Below are positions 1 through 7,710 of a stretch of 15,811 nucleotides of DNA, in pieces (position 1 is the stretch's first letter; each line of letters begins with the position of its first letter). The stretch comes from Euperipatoides rowelli. Its lineage: Eukaryota > Onychophora > Udeonychophora > Euonychophora > Peripatopsidae. The DNA lies in assembly GCA_003024985.2 (NCBI GenBank), contig PXIH01S0006590.1. One strand, given 5' to 3'. The notes under the pieces were generated by a model. It worked only from the letters and a program-made list of their open reading frames with translations, had not been told where the DNA came from and did not search any database. A program made the translations under genes and the position numbers.

Positions 1-194
1 TAGATTTTTCAGAAGGAAAAAACATGGCTGCCCAAAAGTGATTTTATCTATGAATAAAATTTATGAAGGTAATGCCATAGCTGAGATCATTTATGCTAAA
101 AATATTATTGAGACCAATTAGGAAGAAACTTAATTCCTTCGAAATAGACAAATCCTTAATAAATAATTATAAAATAGATAATGAAGACAACAAA

Positions 195-980
195 ATGGCT
201 TCATCTTTAAATGGCAACTTACCTCCTGGTCCTGCCGGTCTTAATGTTGACTTTTATAAAATATTTCAACACGATTCCTTTGTTACATTACTTATTCAAT
301 AATCTAATTAATAAGGATTGTACCAATAGAAATCTAAATGCAAATACTTATTTTTAATTAATAAAGGAAGTGGCAATTGTTTAATTGGTGATAACTTATT
401 TAAAAAATGAGACCAATAAGTATTGAAAACACAGAATTCAAGATATTTGCAAATATACTTAATAAATTTAATGATACAGAAATAGATAAAATTAATAATT
501 TTATTTTTTCAGTAAAAGGTCAATTCAACATTTATATCAATGAATTAGTTAACAATTTGGAAAACAATATGGGAAATTTTTCCAATTCCTTTCGACAAAG
601 TTTTCAGGTAATTTCTTATTTAGACGACTTGTCTAATTTAATTTGTAATGATATGTTTATAAATTATGCTTGTGAATGAACTAATGGAAGAGTTTGTTAA
701 AATGTCTGGTGCAATAATTAACAGAAATAAATCATTTGCATTTAAACCTTACGACAATTCTATTGTAGAAGGATTTTCAAATAAGCTACCTAATAAATTT
801 CTTGGTTTATAGCCTATTATCCATTTTATAAAAAAAAAGGCAGATAAAATTGAAACTGAAATATATGAAAAAATTAAATATATTTTAAATTCCTTAAAAG
901 ATAAATTTATATCATTCTCATTAAAAATAGTAATAAACATATTTTTCAATTGTTTAACTATTATACACCTCATATTAATA
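195..980 (+). pseudogene. Reverse transcriptase domain remnant of the LINE
   Basis: The polymerase core of the LINE is split over two frames. The first part (407-679) carries the RPIS block and ends YLDD at 617-628; the second aspartate pair of the catalytic site is intact although the surrounding block is short. The second part continues in another frame from about 675, through the SGAIINRNKS block and an LGL strand, then a TAG at 810-812, then a lysine-rich helix ending near VINIFFN. In the PGPDG motif typical of these enzymes the aspartate is replaced by alanine (PGPAG, 228-239). Between the RPIS block and YLDD the spacing is much shorter than in intact reverse transcriptases, which suggests an internal deletion. 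A TAA at 981-983 is followed directly by a TG microsatellite. Confidence 0.75.
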
Positions 981-999
981 TAAATACTGTAGCCTATAC

Positions 1000-1022
1000 T
1001 GTGTGTGTGTGTGTGTATATAT
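1000..1022. repeat. (TG)8 microsatellite followed by (AT)n
   Basis: Eight TG units run from 1000 to 1016 and pass directly into a short AT alternation. The tract lies inside the LINE remnant, immediately after a stop in its reading frame, so it probably expanded after the copy had died. Confidence 0.9.
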
Positions 1023-1094
1023 AACATCAATCTACTCTATAGTTACTGTACTAATTTTTTTTATGGAAGGGTAAAATAAGTTTAATATCTGTTG

Positions 1095-1880
1095 AAAAAA
1101 TGTCATCCAAGAAATTTGGGTGGTTTAGATCTTAAAAATCTTGGTTTACTATTTGCATCTATTAGATTTAATGCATTTGTAAAATTCTTATTTATCTCTG
1201 GCCTGGGCTATATAATGTAGAACCTACAGACACCCCTCCACCTTTAATTTTAATGCCGCTATTCAAGAGATTGAATGAACATCATTGATAGCTGATATGA
1301 CTTGTATATACTTGACAGATCTACTATTACTTATAGAATATTGAGGGACCACAATTACAAAGAATATACCAATAAGAACCCTGGACACTATGTGCATTGG
1401 ATTCTTAAAAATCTGATCGACAATTATGCTAAACCTGGGTCGATCGATTTTGCCTTTAAATTACTAAATGCATCAATACAGGTCAAGTCTATCTTGAATA
1501 AACATACTAAGAATATTTCTTGTTTTATTTCTTTTTGAATGTGAAACATTTAATCCATTAAGATATTTTAGAAACTTTACTAATCTTATCTTAGCTCAAT
1601 TTGTGATTACATAAATAATAATATATTAATCAAGATCACTTTTTTTCTTCTTAACAATTTGGAAAATAAGGAATCTCTTCCTCTTTGAAAACAAGTTATA
1701 CTTTAATATTGGATATTTTAGAGCTCTGAAAAACCAAATTACTTTTGAAAATAAATTTTTTATCGCCTTTTACTTTTGACATTTGGAATAAGGTTTTTTT
1801 TTCAATTGTTAAAATTTTTGATATAGATTTTACAGAAAATACTTGAATCGATCTTAAGTTAACTCATATAGTTGTGTATT
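1095..1880 (+). pseudogene. C-terminal region of LINE ORF2, broken
   Basis: A GGLDLKNLGLLFASIRF block at 1116-1170 matches the GGLGL...A.R block found downstream of the reverse transcriptase in L1-like ORF2 proteins. It lies in the same frame as the second half of the polymerase, ending at a TAG (1218-1220). The same frame reopens at 1302-1538 with a stretch reading STITYRILRDHNYKEY and IQVKSILNKHTKNISCF, consistent with the region before the usual zinc-knuckle-like motif. A frame change near 1538 then gives CETFNPLRYF, and later LKNQITFENKF (1726-1758) and IWNKVFFSIVKIF (1781-1819), which resemble the extreme C-terminus. The expected second cysteine and the HxxxxC pair are not clearly preserved. 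No function is expected. Confidence 0.65.
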
Positions 1881-2187
1881 GATTTAAAATTAAAAATTTA
1901 ACATGTAATGGTATATTGCCATATAAATACTTTGATTTTTGATCATACTGTGATTGTATTTTATTTTAAATTTTGCTGTATAATTGAATTTTAACGAATA
2001 AAATTATAGTTATATATACAGTAATTACTGCACATTTCACTTTATGGAAAATTCTTCATAAATGTACCATTTCTTTTAATTTAAAAAAAAAAAAAAAAAA
2101 ACCCCAATAGCTAAATAGTTCCAAAATAACAAGATTGTTTCAAGATTTCTTACATACTGGCAGAAATAATTTTTATAACTATTAACT
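1881..2187. other. Non-coding AT-rich stretch, possibly the LINE 3' untranslated region, with an A19 run
   Basis: No coding signal is visible. The stretch contains AATAAA-like words near 1998 and an uninterrupted A19 run at 2083-2101, which together would suit a retrotransposon 3' end. The LINE's last recognisable protein block ends about 200 bp upstream, so this region may be its 3' untranslated region and tail. That is an inference from order and composition only. Confidence 0.35.
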
Positions 2188-2204
2188 TTACAAAAGCAAC
2201 TTAC

Positions 2205-2415
2205 CTGTGATTGAAAAATGCTCATACCTGTAAATAATTCTTGTTAAATCACCAGCTAACCATAGTTGTATATAACTGGAGCCAAAGGATGTTTGTAATC
2301 TTTTCTTATAAACAGCCAAAAAAAAATTCTCGGTATTCATTCCTTTCCATGGTTCTTGTAGGTTAATTTTCTCAAATTGCCCATTTTCACTGTACTACAT
2401 GAACAGTCGCGACCT
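2205..2415 (-). other. Candidate minus-strand exon, or a 5' exon with its start codon, of unknown product
   Basis: On the minus strand the frame is free of stops from 2394 to 2191. It contains an ATG at 2340-2338 followed by 45 codons and one base up to a consensus donor CAG|GTAAGT (last exon base 2205, phase 1). A second donor-like site, CAG|GTATGAG, lies just upstream (last exon base 2228). A fair acceptor, pyrimidine-rich and ending TTTTTAG, ends at 2416, but an exon starting there hits a stop in every frame before 2340. The ATG would therefore have to be the true start, or the acceptor would be the weaker GTACAG at 2390. The peptide starts MNTENFFLAVYKKRL and later has SYIQLWLAGDLTRIIYRY, which reads like real protein with a possible membrane segment. 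I do not recognise the family. In DNA this AT-rich a 68-codon open frame can arise by chance; the donor is what raises it above noise. Confidence 0.3.
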
Positions 2416-4063
2416 CTAAAAACCGAGACTGGTCAGTTGACAGGAAAAACCCAAGTCTTTCTCATATATTATATCCAAATTTTATTTTTCTATGATTTGT
2501 TTTCAAATGAAGTACACAACATTATTAGAGCATATATGTATTAACCTAAAAGTGTCAACACTGGTTTATTGTAAGGTTAAAATAAAGCTCTCCAGAGAAC
2601 AGATTTGGGGAACTAAGTTACCGATTGTAAACTAAACAATACCATGCATGGCAAGACTACCAATACAAAGCGGTGTTAATGTATGTTAAGAATTATGAAA
2701 TTGCCAATTTACAGTTATCAAACTTTATTGCAAATCAGAATTTTAAAAAGTCTTAAAATAACTTTTTTCAAATTAAATCAGTTAAAAATGATTATTTTGT
2801 ATAGGTTCTTATTATATATTTGACTGAAATATTTGTGTTAAGTTAGAAAAAAAAAAAATGGAATATTAACTAAGTTTTTGGCTTTTAATGCCCAAATTGA
2901 TCAATGAATTAAGAAGAACGGTTACTACTTTCTATCGAACAAATGTTTAGCAAAATATTATTCCAGATATTCTAGACTACTTGTAACATCTACATATTTT
3001 TTAATTATTTTATGTAATTACTGTAAGTTTTGCAGAAATATATGTTTACATTCTAAAGCTGTAGACCTCTTGGCCTCTGATATTTGCCAACCTGTAGTTA
3101 CTCCACTATGGATTAGTAGTCATACACTGCATGGACATTCATCACTTTATTCCAGATGATTTTTTAGTAATCCAGAATCATCCCTTCAGATCAATTGTTT
3201 ATACAGCATGCAGGTCCCCACCCCATTATGCTTGTGTATCTTTTCAAGCTCAATATTCATGTTCAACTTGGACTTATTTCACACATCTGACTGAAGTGAA
3301 ATTTTCTTTTGTATTCACATCAATTGTCATTTTTTAGTTGAACTGGTTAAACTAAATCAAGAAATTAGATGGTAACGATTGCAATTTTGCAGATCTACAT
3401 TATAAATAAAACACTTAATGGTTGGCTGTAGCCTATATTTTGATCTATAGATCTAATGTCTGCCATCGCTGTTCGTACATGTGGCAGTCCCCTGGTTTAT
3501 TTATATCCTGGAATCTTTTCTGGAGTCCTTCTTAAATCATATTTTTACATATGGAATTTATTATTTTTGCGACAGCATTGGCGGTCAGGTCAGTAACTTT
3601 CTTTTTAAAAAAAATTCTACACACACCATTACTAGGGCAGTCTACCTCATAACATACAGTACATCTTATCATAAATACTGGCTATATGGGCCTTTTGTGA
3701 CATATTACTCTTTCTTGGAGTAAAATAAAATGCAGGTGGTTTGACAAGACTTTCAACTCTGGTGTGTCATGTAAGCAAAATGTAAAATATAATATTCTTG
3801 GTTCCAATACAATTATTTTTATATACCAGCACTAACTTCTATCCTTAGTGCATATGCTTAGAAAAAAAAATCTTGTTAAATTAGTGAATGGAATATCCTA
3901 CTTCCTTTTAGAAAAATTTAGCAACCTTAATAGAATGTGAGGGTACATGCCCTCATATTCATTGTGTGTTGCTTCTAGTAAGGAATATTGTGCAACTCTT
4001 TAAACCCAATTTCATTCAACTAATTAATAACAAATGACATTATTTCAGTTTATTATTATAAAA
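2416..4063. other. AT-rich non-coding stretch with no recognised gene
   Basis: Short open frames at 3131-3337 and 3481-3723 show no recognisable domain and no convincing splice framework. The section at about 3060-3330 is somewhat richer in GC than its surroundings, which could mean an old repeat, an untranslated exon or chance. No RNA gene or complete transposon could be delimited by eye. Confidence 0.5.
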
Positions 4064-4127
4064 GTCACATAGTCATACTATTTATAAAAAGATGTTTCAT
4101 TCAGAAATTAGTATGTCACTATGTAAC
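4064..4127. repeat. 64-nt hairpin, stem about 17-19 bp
   Basis: The segment GTCACATAGTCATACTA (4064-4080) is the near reverse complement of TAGTATGTCACTATGTAAC (4109-4127), with one mismatch and a two-base bulge, around a 28-nt loop. The size suits a pre-miRNA, but also the inverted termini of a very small MITE. Nothing shows that it is transcribed. Confidence 0.5.
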
Positions 4128-4450
4128 CACCAAAACCATTCCACATTTTTCTGATGAAAACATGGAGCGGAAGCTCAAAAGACAGAAAAAGCAATGTGTT
4201 GAATCATCATCTCTTCATTTATTATGGTACTTAAATAAGTATTGAATTTTACATTATTGAAACTAAAAATAACTTCATTTCTTTTTTTAAAGATTGTTTT
4301 AAAAATACAGCAATATTACAGTTATGCATTTTAATAGTTATGCAAAGTTTTTCAATGATTCAATTTATGCTTTATTAAGCGTATGGTAATTAGAGTTTAT
4401 TTAAAGTATATTATATTTTTATATTTTAAAAATATATGTATACAGTACAG

Positions 4451-4662
4451 TAGTTCAGGGTGACTGTTTTAACAGGGTTACTCTGTACCATTCTGCTTTA
4501 TACACTAATTGTACCATAGAATATTTAAATTTCCCTTATTTTTTTTAAAAAAAAAAAATTACTCATACTACGGTATATCTTTTTAAAAAATATGAGGGAA
4601 ATTTAATATTCTATGGTACAATTAGTGTATAATGCAGAATGGAACAAAGTCACCCTGAACTA
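4451..4662. mobile_element. Foldback MITE, TA-flanked, termini GTTCAGGGTGAC
   Basis: This is a palindromic element of about 208 bp. The left arm (4453-4538) and the right arm (4592-4660) are close reverse complements; both read GTTCAGGGTGAC at their outer ends, and both are flanked by TA, as expected for the Tc1/mariner type of insertion. The centre (4540-4590) contains T8 and A12 runs that lengthen the stem. The left arm carries an extra 17 bp or so that looks like a tandem duplication of the terminal motif (CAGGGTGACT then CAGGGTTACT), which explains the unequal arms. No coding capacity is present, so it would depend on a transposase made elsewhere. The superfamily is inferred from the TA flanks alone. 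Confidence 0.65.
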
Positions 4663-4879
4663 TTACCTACATATGTACAGTTGCAGTATATACAGTACAT
4701 TATATAGTTCATGCTAAAAAAAATGAAGTTAATTCTTATCAGTGTTCTTTTGTTGGTATTTTATTTTTTCTACAAGATCCGAGTACCTGGCACAAAATCT
4801 TCGCACACAAAAACGGTTGATTAATTATCAGGTAATGAAAATAATCCGGTATGCTGGGTAATTGCAAGTACCCGGTACA

Positions 4880-4990
4880 TCACTAATACACACATACGGT
4901 ACACTATGTACAGTAAAAAGTGTGTATATACACAGTACATCTGTATATACTGTGTAATATACAGTATATATATATACTGTATATAGCTAC
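4880..4990. repeat. AT-rich palindromic cluster of TACTGTA/TACAGTA words
   Basis: A run of alternating purine-pyrimidine sequence contains several self-complementary words such as ATATACAGTATATATATATA and TATATACTGTATATAG. It can form cruciforms, and it is the densest cluster of a heptamer found throughout the window. A similar cluster lies at 12216-12272. Confidence 0.75.
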
Positions 4991-5305
4991 TAGATGCTTT
5001 ACTTTATATCAGGGATGAGTGGTCCTCCACAAAAAGACAGAGGTGGCACTCCTATTTAAAGCTTTTTTGTATTTATGGTTCTAAAAGTTTTACATGAGCG
5101 CTAGTAATGTTTAAAAATTATCTTTAGCTTAGAATTAACAATTTTGCATTGAGGGAAAAATAATTTGAGTCTTTTGAAATAAACATAAGGCAAGGAGCAT
5201 TTTAATTCCTATCTCTACAGTATATATAGGATATAAATTACAGCAAATACTGTAATTGTAGTCCTTGAAGGTTTTTTTTTTCAATTCTAGGGTTTATCTT
5301 ATACT
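4991..5305. other. AT-rich non-coding stretch
   Basis: No gene is seen. A CAGGGATGAGTGG word at 5010 looks like the terminus of a hAT-type transposon, but no partner end with a matching 8-bp duplication was found in the window. Confidence 0.4.
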
Positions 5306-5307
5306 AT

Positions 5308-5493
5308 CAGGGTCGTAGCTAGAGAATTTAATTTGAGTTAAAGAAATGAGAAATTTCCCAAATCTGACTTCTCAAATTACCAACTCACAGCTATCGAACA
5401 TTTTTACCTTCTAATTCAACCGGGTTTATCCAAACTGCCACAACAAAATTTACTGACTTTCTTAAAGTTGGAGAAAGTCCCCTTAGCGACCCA
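5308..5493. mobile_element. Possible short non-autonomous DNA element with imperfect GGGTCG termini
   Basis: The left end reads CAGGGTCGTAGCTAG (5308-5322). Near 5484-5493 there is TAGCGACCCA, whose complement TGGGTCGCTA resembles the left end with a two-base gap. The body is about 185 bp and non-coding. No target-site duplication is clear, so the borders and the transposon interpretation are weak. Confidence 0.25.
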
Positions 5494-5756
5494 CCTCACT
5501 TCTATATCTTATGAAAACCTAATTATCAATAAAATATGTTTTATATTATTTTTGGATTTAAATGAAGAAAAATATACAGTATATACTAAAGCTTATAGTG
5601 CAACCAGTACATATTAACTCAATATTTTTTTCTATTAACACGTCTTTTTTTTGTTTGTTTGTTTACTTATTGTTTATAGGCCTAAACGTTAGCTTTCTTA
5701 AAAATATTTTAAAATAATTCTATTTTAAATTTTGTTTAGCAAAAACTATTTGTCCA

Positions 5757-6427
5757 GGGTGCAAATAAAATCCACTTGCTTTATTCATGAAATTCTTAAA
5801 TCACATACCAGTACAATATTTCTAGCATGCTGGTAAATTAACTGCTGGCTAAAAATCAACAGTATCAAATTTTAAATATTACTCTACTTTTAACAATCTA
5901 ATCAATAATATTACCATTAACGTCTAGTTGAATCTAACTAAAATAGGAGAAAGTTTCTTCTGCATTTGAAATGGGATTCGGTTATCATGGCTGCCTATCA
6001 TGGACATTGTATTGATCTCTTTGAACATTCTGTTAAAATTTGACAGATTTTGAACAAAGCAATCAATTAAAAAGTAGCTAACTATAGATTCATTAATTTT
6101 TTTTAAAAATCTATAGTTAGCTTTTTAATTGATTGCTTTGTTCAAAATCTGTCAAATTTTAACAGAATGTACAATGTCCATGATAGGCAGCCATGATAAC
6201 CGAATCCCATTTCAAATGCAGAAGAAACTTTCTCCTATTTTAGTTAGATTCAACTAGACGTTAATGTTAATATTATTGATTAGATTGTTATAAGTAGAGT
6301 AATATTTAAAATTTGATACTGTTGATTTTTAGCCAGCAATTAATTTACCAGCATGCTAGAAATATTGTACTGGTATGTGATTTAAGAATTTCATGAATAA
6401 AGCAAATGAATTTGTATTAAACACCCT
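5757..6427. repeat. Near-perfect long palindrome (foldback element), arms about 300 bp, 17-nt loop
   Basis: The left arm (5776-6090) and the right arm (6108-6405) are reverse complements with only about three or four substitutions. There are two differences in length: 14 extra bases near 6010-6030 and two near 6075, both in the left arm. Beyond 5776 and 6405 the pairing continues more weakly to matching GGGTG (5757-5761) and CACCC (6422-6426) ends. The 17-nt centre (6091-6107) is AT-rich. There is no open frame of note. Very high arm identity implies a recent inverted duplication, gene conversion between arms, or a young foldback transposon. A transcript crossing it would form a long double-stranded RNA. 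No target-site duplication was recognised. Confidence 0.9.
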
Positions 6428-6429
6428 CA

Positions 6430-6539
6430 GCTACTGTAATCAATGAATCAGACCACCACTTAAACTTTATCTGGCTAATCTTTCTTTCAGGGTTATTGCT
6501 CCAATTATTTATTTTTAACACAACTGTCAATAATTTTAT
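6430..6539. other. Short AT-rich spacer
   Basis: Nothing recognisable lies between the palindrome and the small retroposed fragment. Confidence 0.4.
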
Positions 6540-6629
6540 TTTGTCAACATCTTTTTTTTTTTTTTGAAGGGGATTTCACGCTATGTTTTATTCGCAAAGG
6601 TAGAATGAATTATGTAAATTTGTCAACAT
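6540..6629 (-). mobile_element. Tiny poly(A)-tailed retroposed fragment with 11-bp target duplication
   Basis: The word TTTGTCAACAT occurs at 6540-6550 and again at 6619-6629, flanking a 68-bp insert that begins with T14 (6552-6565). Read on the minus strand this is a body of about 53 nt ending in A14 and bounded by direct repeats, the layout left by LINE-driven retroposition of a severely 5'-truncated transcript. The body contains GAATAAAAC upstream of the tail, which could be a polyadenylation signal. The source RNA is not recognised. Chance duplication is possible because part of the surrounding sequence is T-rich. Confidence 0.45.
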
Positions 6630-7083
6630 TTTTTTCATATAAAAAGTCTAACACGAGTAATCATATTTTTAATACCATTTAAGTGACAATGTCTCAGTTA
6701 AATAATTGACTTAGAGCTAAAATAAAAATTGGTAGCCTGGAAATTTTTTTTTTTTCCTTATCACAAAAAAAAAAAAAAAAAAAAAACACATTTAAAATTC
6801 TGAATTATCTCATAACAAAATGTTTCACCTTTTGTTATTTGACAAAAAATATTTAGAAATTACATCTACTTTATGAAAATGATAGAGAAAAACTATCATC
6901 TCTGTGGATAGAGGCTAATTTGTCCCTCAGAAATAATTTTTGACCCTACAAAATTAGCTACAATGGTCACTTTGATCCTCACCTAAAATTTTCTGTCTCA
7001 AAATATATATACCGCATATACAGTATATATTATAGTCAATTCAAATAAAAGTTCAGGTGGACAGAGGGAGTTTAGTTTTGCTT

Positions 7084-7114
<31 letters not shown>

Positions 7115-7440
7115 TATTAAATTTTTAATTTGGCTATTTTTTGCTATCAGCCAAAATGCTACAAGAAAAAAAAAATACAGCTTAATCACTGTATGTTCTA
7201 CCCACACCGTAAATTGTCCGGCTGGATCACACAGTTATTAAGTGTGGTCATTTTAAAAATGTAAAAATTCCTAACCAGAAGTATATTCAATGTACAGTAT
7301 ACTCCAAACTGTACTGTATATTACTATTTCCAAATTATGATGAATAAAAAACCAACTATCCCGTTACTACCATGGATTTTCCAACATCAATTCAGAAAAT
7401 TTAAAATATACAATTGTTATTTCTACAACTTTTTGTATAT
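6630..7440. other. AT-rich non-coding stretch with T12, A22 and T12G21 runs
   Basis: No gene is supported. T12 followed closely by A22 (6765-6786) can pair into a simple hairpin. A T12 run (7082-7093) joined to a G21 run (7094-7114) is described separately. The open frame crossing the G run on the minus strand encodes only a proline run and is an artefact. Confidence 0.5.
7082..7114 (+). repeat. T12G21 homopolymer junction, G-quadruplex capable
   Basis: Twelve T are followed by 21 uninterrupted G on the plus strand. Twenty-one G supply several possible four-run quadruplexes, and the tract is expected to vary in length. It stands alone in a surrounding that is otherwise mostly A and T. Confidence 0.9.
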
Positions 7441-7441
7441 A

Positions 7442-7708
7442 GCGTCTGGATCTCAGACTTACCACTGTCATGCAGCCCAAAAACAGCAAACCAGAGGTGG
7501 GCCTGCATTCTATCTGCACGCCAACCTTTGATTGGCTGTTATTTATTTATGCTTAATATTTAGGTTGGAGTAAGAGTCAGTGTGCAGTTAATGTTAGGTC
7601 CTTAATTTGCAATTATACTCATGTTGGAGTTAGGGTCCATGTTTCAAGGTAAGGTTAGTAGATTGTCTAATAAGCTGCATGACAATTGTAGGTCAGAGAT
7701 CCAGACAC
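7442..7708. mobile_element. MITE with about 33-bp terminal inverted repeats, TA-flanked
   Basis: The left end at 7444-7476 starts GTCTGGATCTCAGAC and finishes TGTCATGCAGC; the right end at 7674-7706 is its reverse complement at 29 of 33 positions. One more shared base lies outside, and TA stands immediately beyond each end (7440-7441 and 7709-7710), consistent with a Tc1/mariner-type TA target. The body of about 267 bp has no coding capacity. Inside are a CCAAT-type word (GATTGGCTG) and a diverged repeat, GTTGGAGTAAGAGTC at 7564 and GTTGGAGTTAGGGTC at 7623, 59 bp apart. Arm divergence of about 12 percent makes it older than the palindrome at 5757-6427. The superfamily is inferred. Confidence 0.7.
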
Positions 7709-7710
7709 TA

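Larger units (their letters stand above)
1..1880 (+). mobile_element. Degenerate L1/Tx1-like non-LTR retrotransposon (LINE), ORF2 remnant
   Basis: This is a decayed copy of a LINE ORF2, whose intact form encodes an endonuclease and a reverse transcriptase that copy the element's RNA into the genome. Translation on the plus strand gives conserved blocks in the correct order: a PGPxGL...FYKIF finger block (222-266), an RPISIENTEFKIFANIL block (410-460), a YLDD catalytic box (617-628), an SGAxxNxxKS block (705-734), a thumb-like helix (about 840-980), a GGLDLKNLGLLFASIRF block (1116-1170) and C-terminal W-containing blocks (1302-1870). The reading frame changes at about 665-680 and near 1538, and stops occur at 810-812, 981-983 and 1218-1220, so the copy is inactive. 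The endonuclease part is missing or lies upstream of the window. An A19 run at 2083-2101 could be the tail of the same insertion, but no target duplication can be tested because the 5' end is outside. The L1/Tx1 assignment rests on motif style only. Confidence 0.8.

Noticed and set aside
749-1030. 93-residue minus-strand open frame
   Set aside because: It is antisense to the LINE polymerase remnant and starts in the TG microsatellite; the product is K/I/N-rich with a TH repeat from the microsatellite.
2205-2340. Assigning the candidate exon to a PQ-loop or methyltransferase family
   Set aside because: The W-x-x-G-D-x-x-R-x-x-Y pattern and an FFLAVYKK segment recall such proteins, but spacing does not fit and the diagnostic PQ dipeptide is absent.
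3131-3337. 68-residue plus-strand open frame
   Set aside because: No domain, no convincing splice sites, and a length easily reached by chance. The GC-richer context is noted but not enough to call a gene.
3481-3723. 80-residue frame rich in F, Y and I
   Set aside because: It begins at GTG rather than ATG, has no recognised motif, and its hydrophobic bias is what AT-rich DNA gives by chance.
6998-7207. Minus-strand frame with a proline run
   Set aside because: The proline run is the translation of the G21 homopolymer; the rest is low complexity.
7337-7531. 64-residue plus-strand frame
   Set aside because: It runs across the left terminus of the MITE at 7442, so it is not a single functional unit.
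7620-7660. Telomere-like TTAGGG word in the MITE
   Set aside because: A single TTAGGG within a diverged internal repeat; no tandem array.
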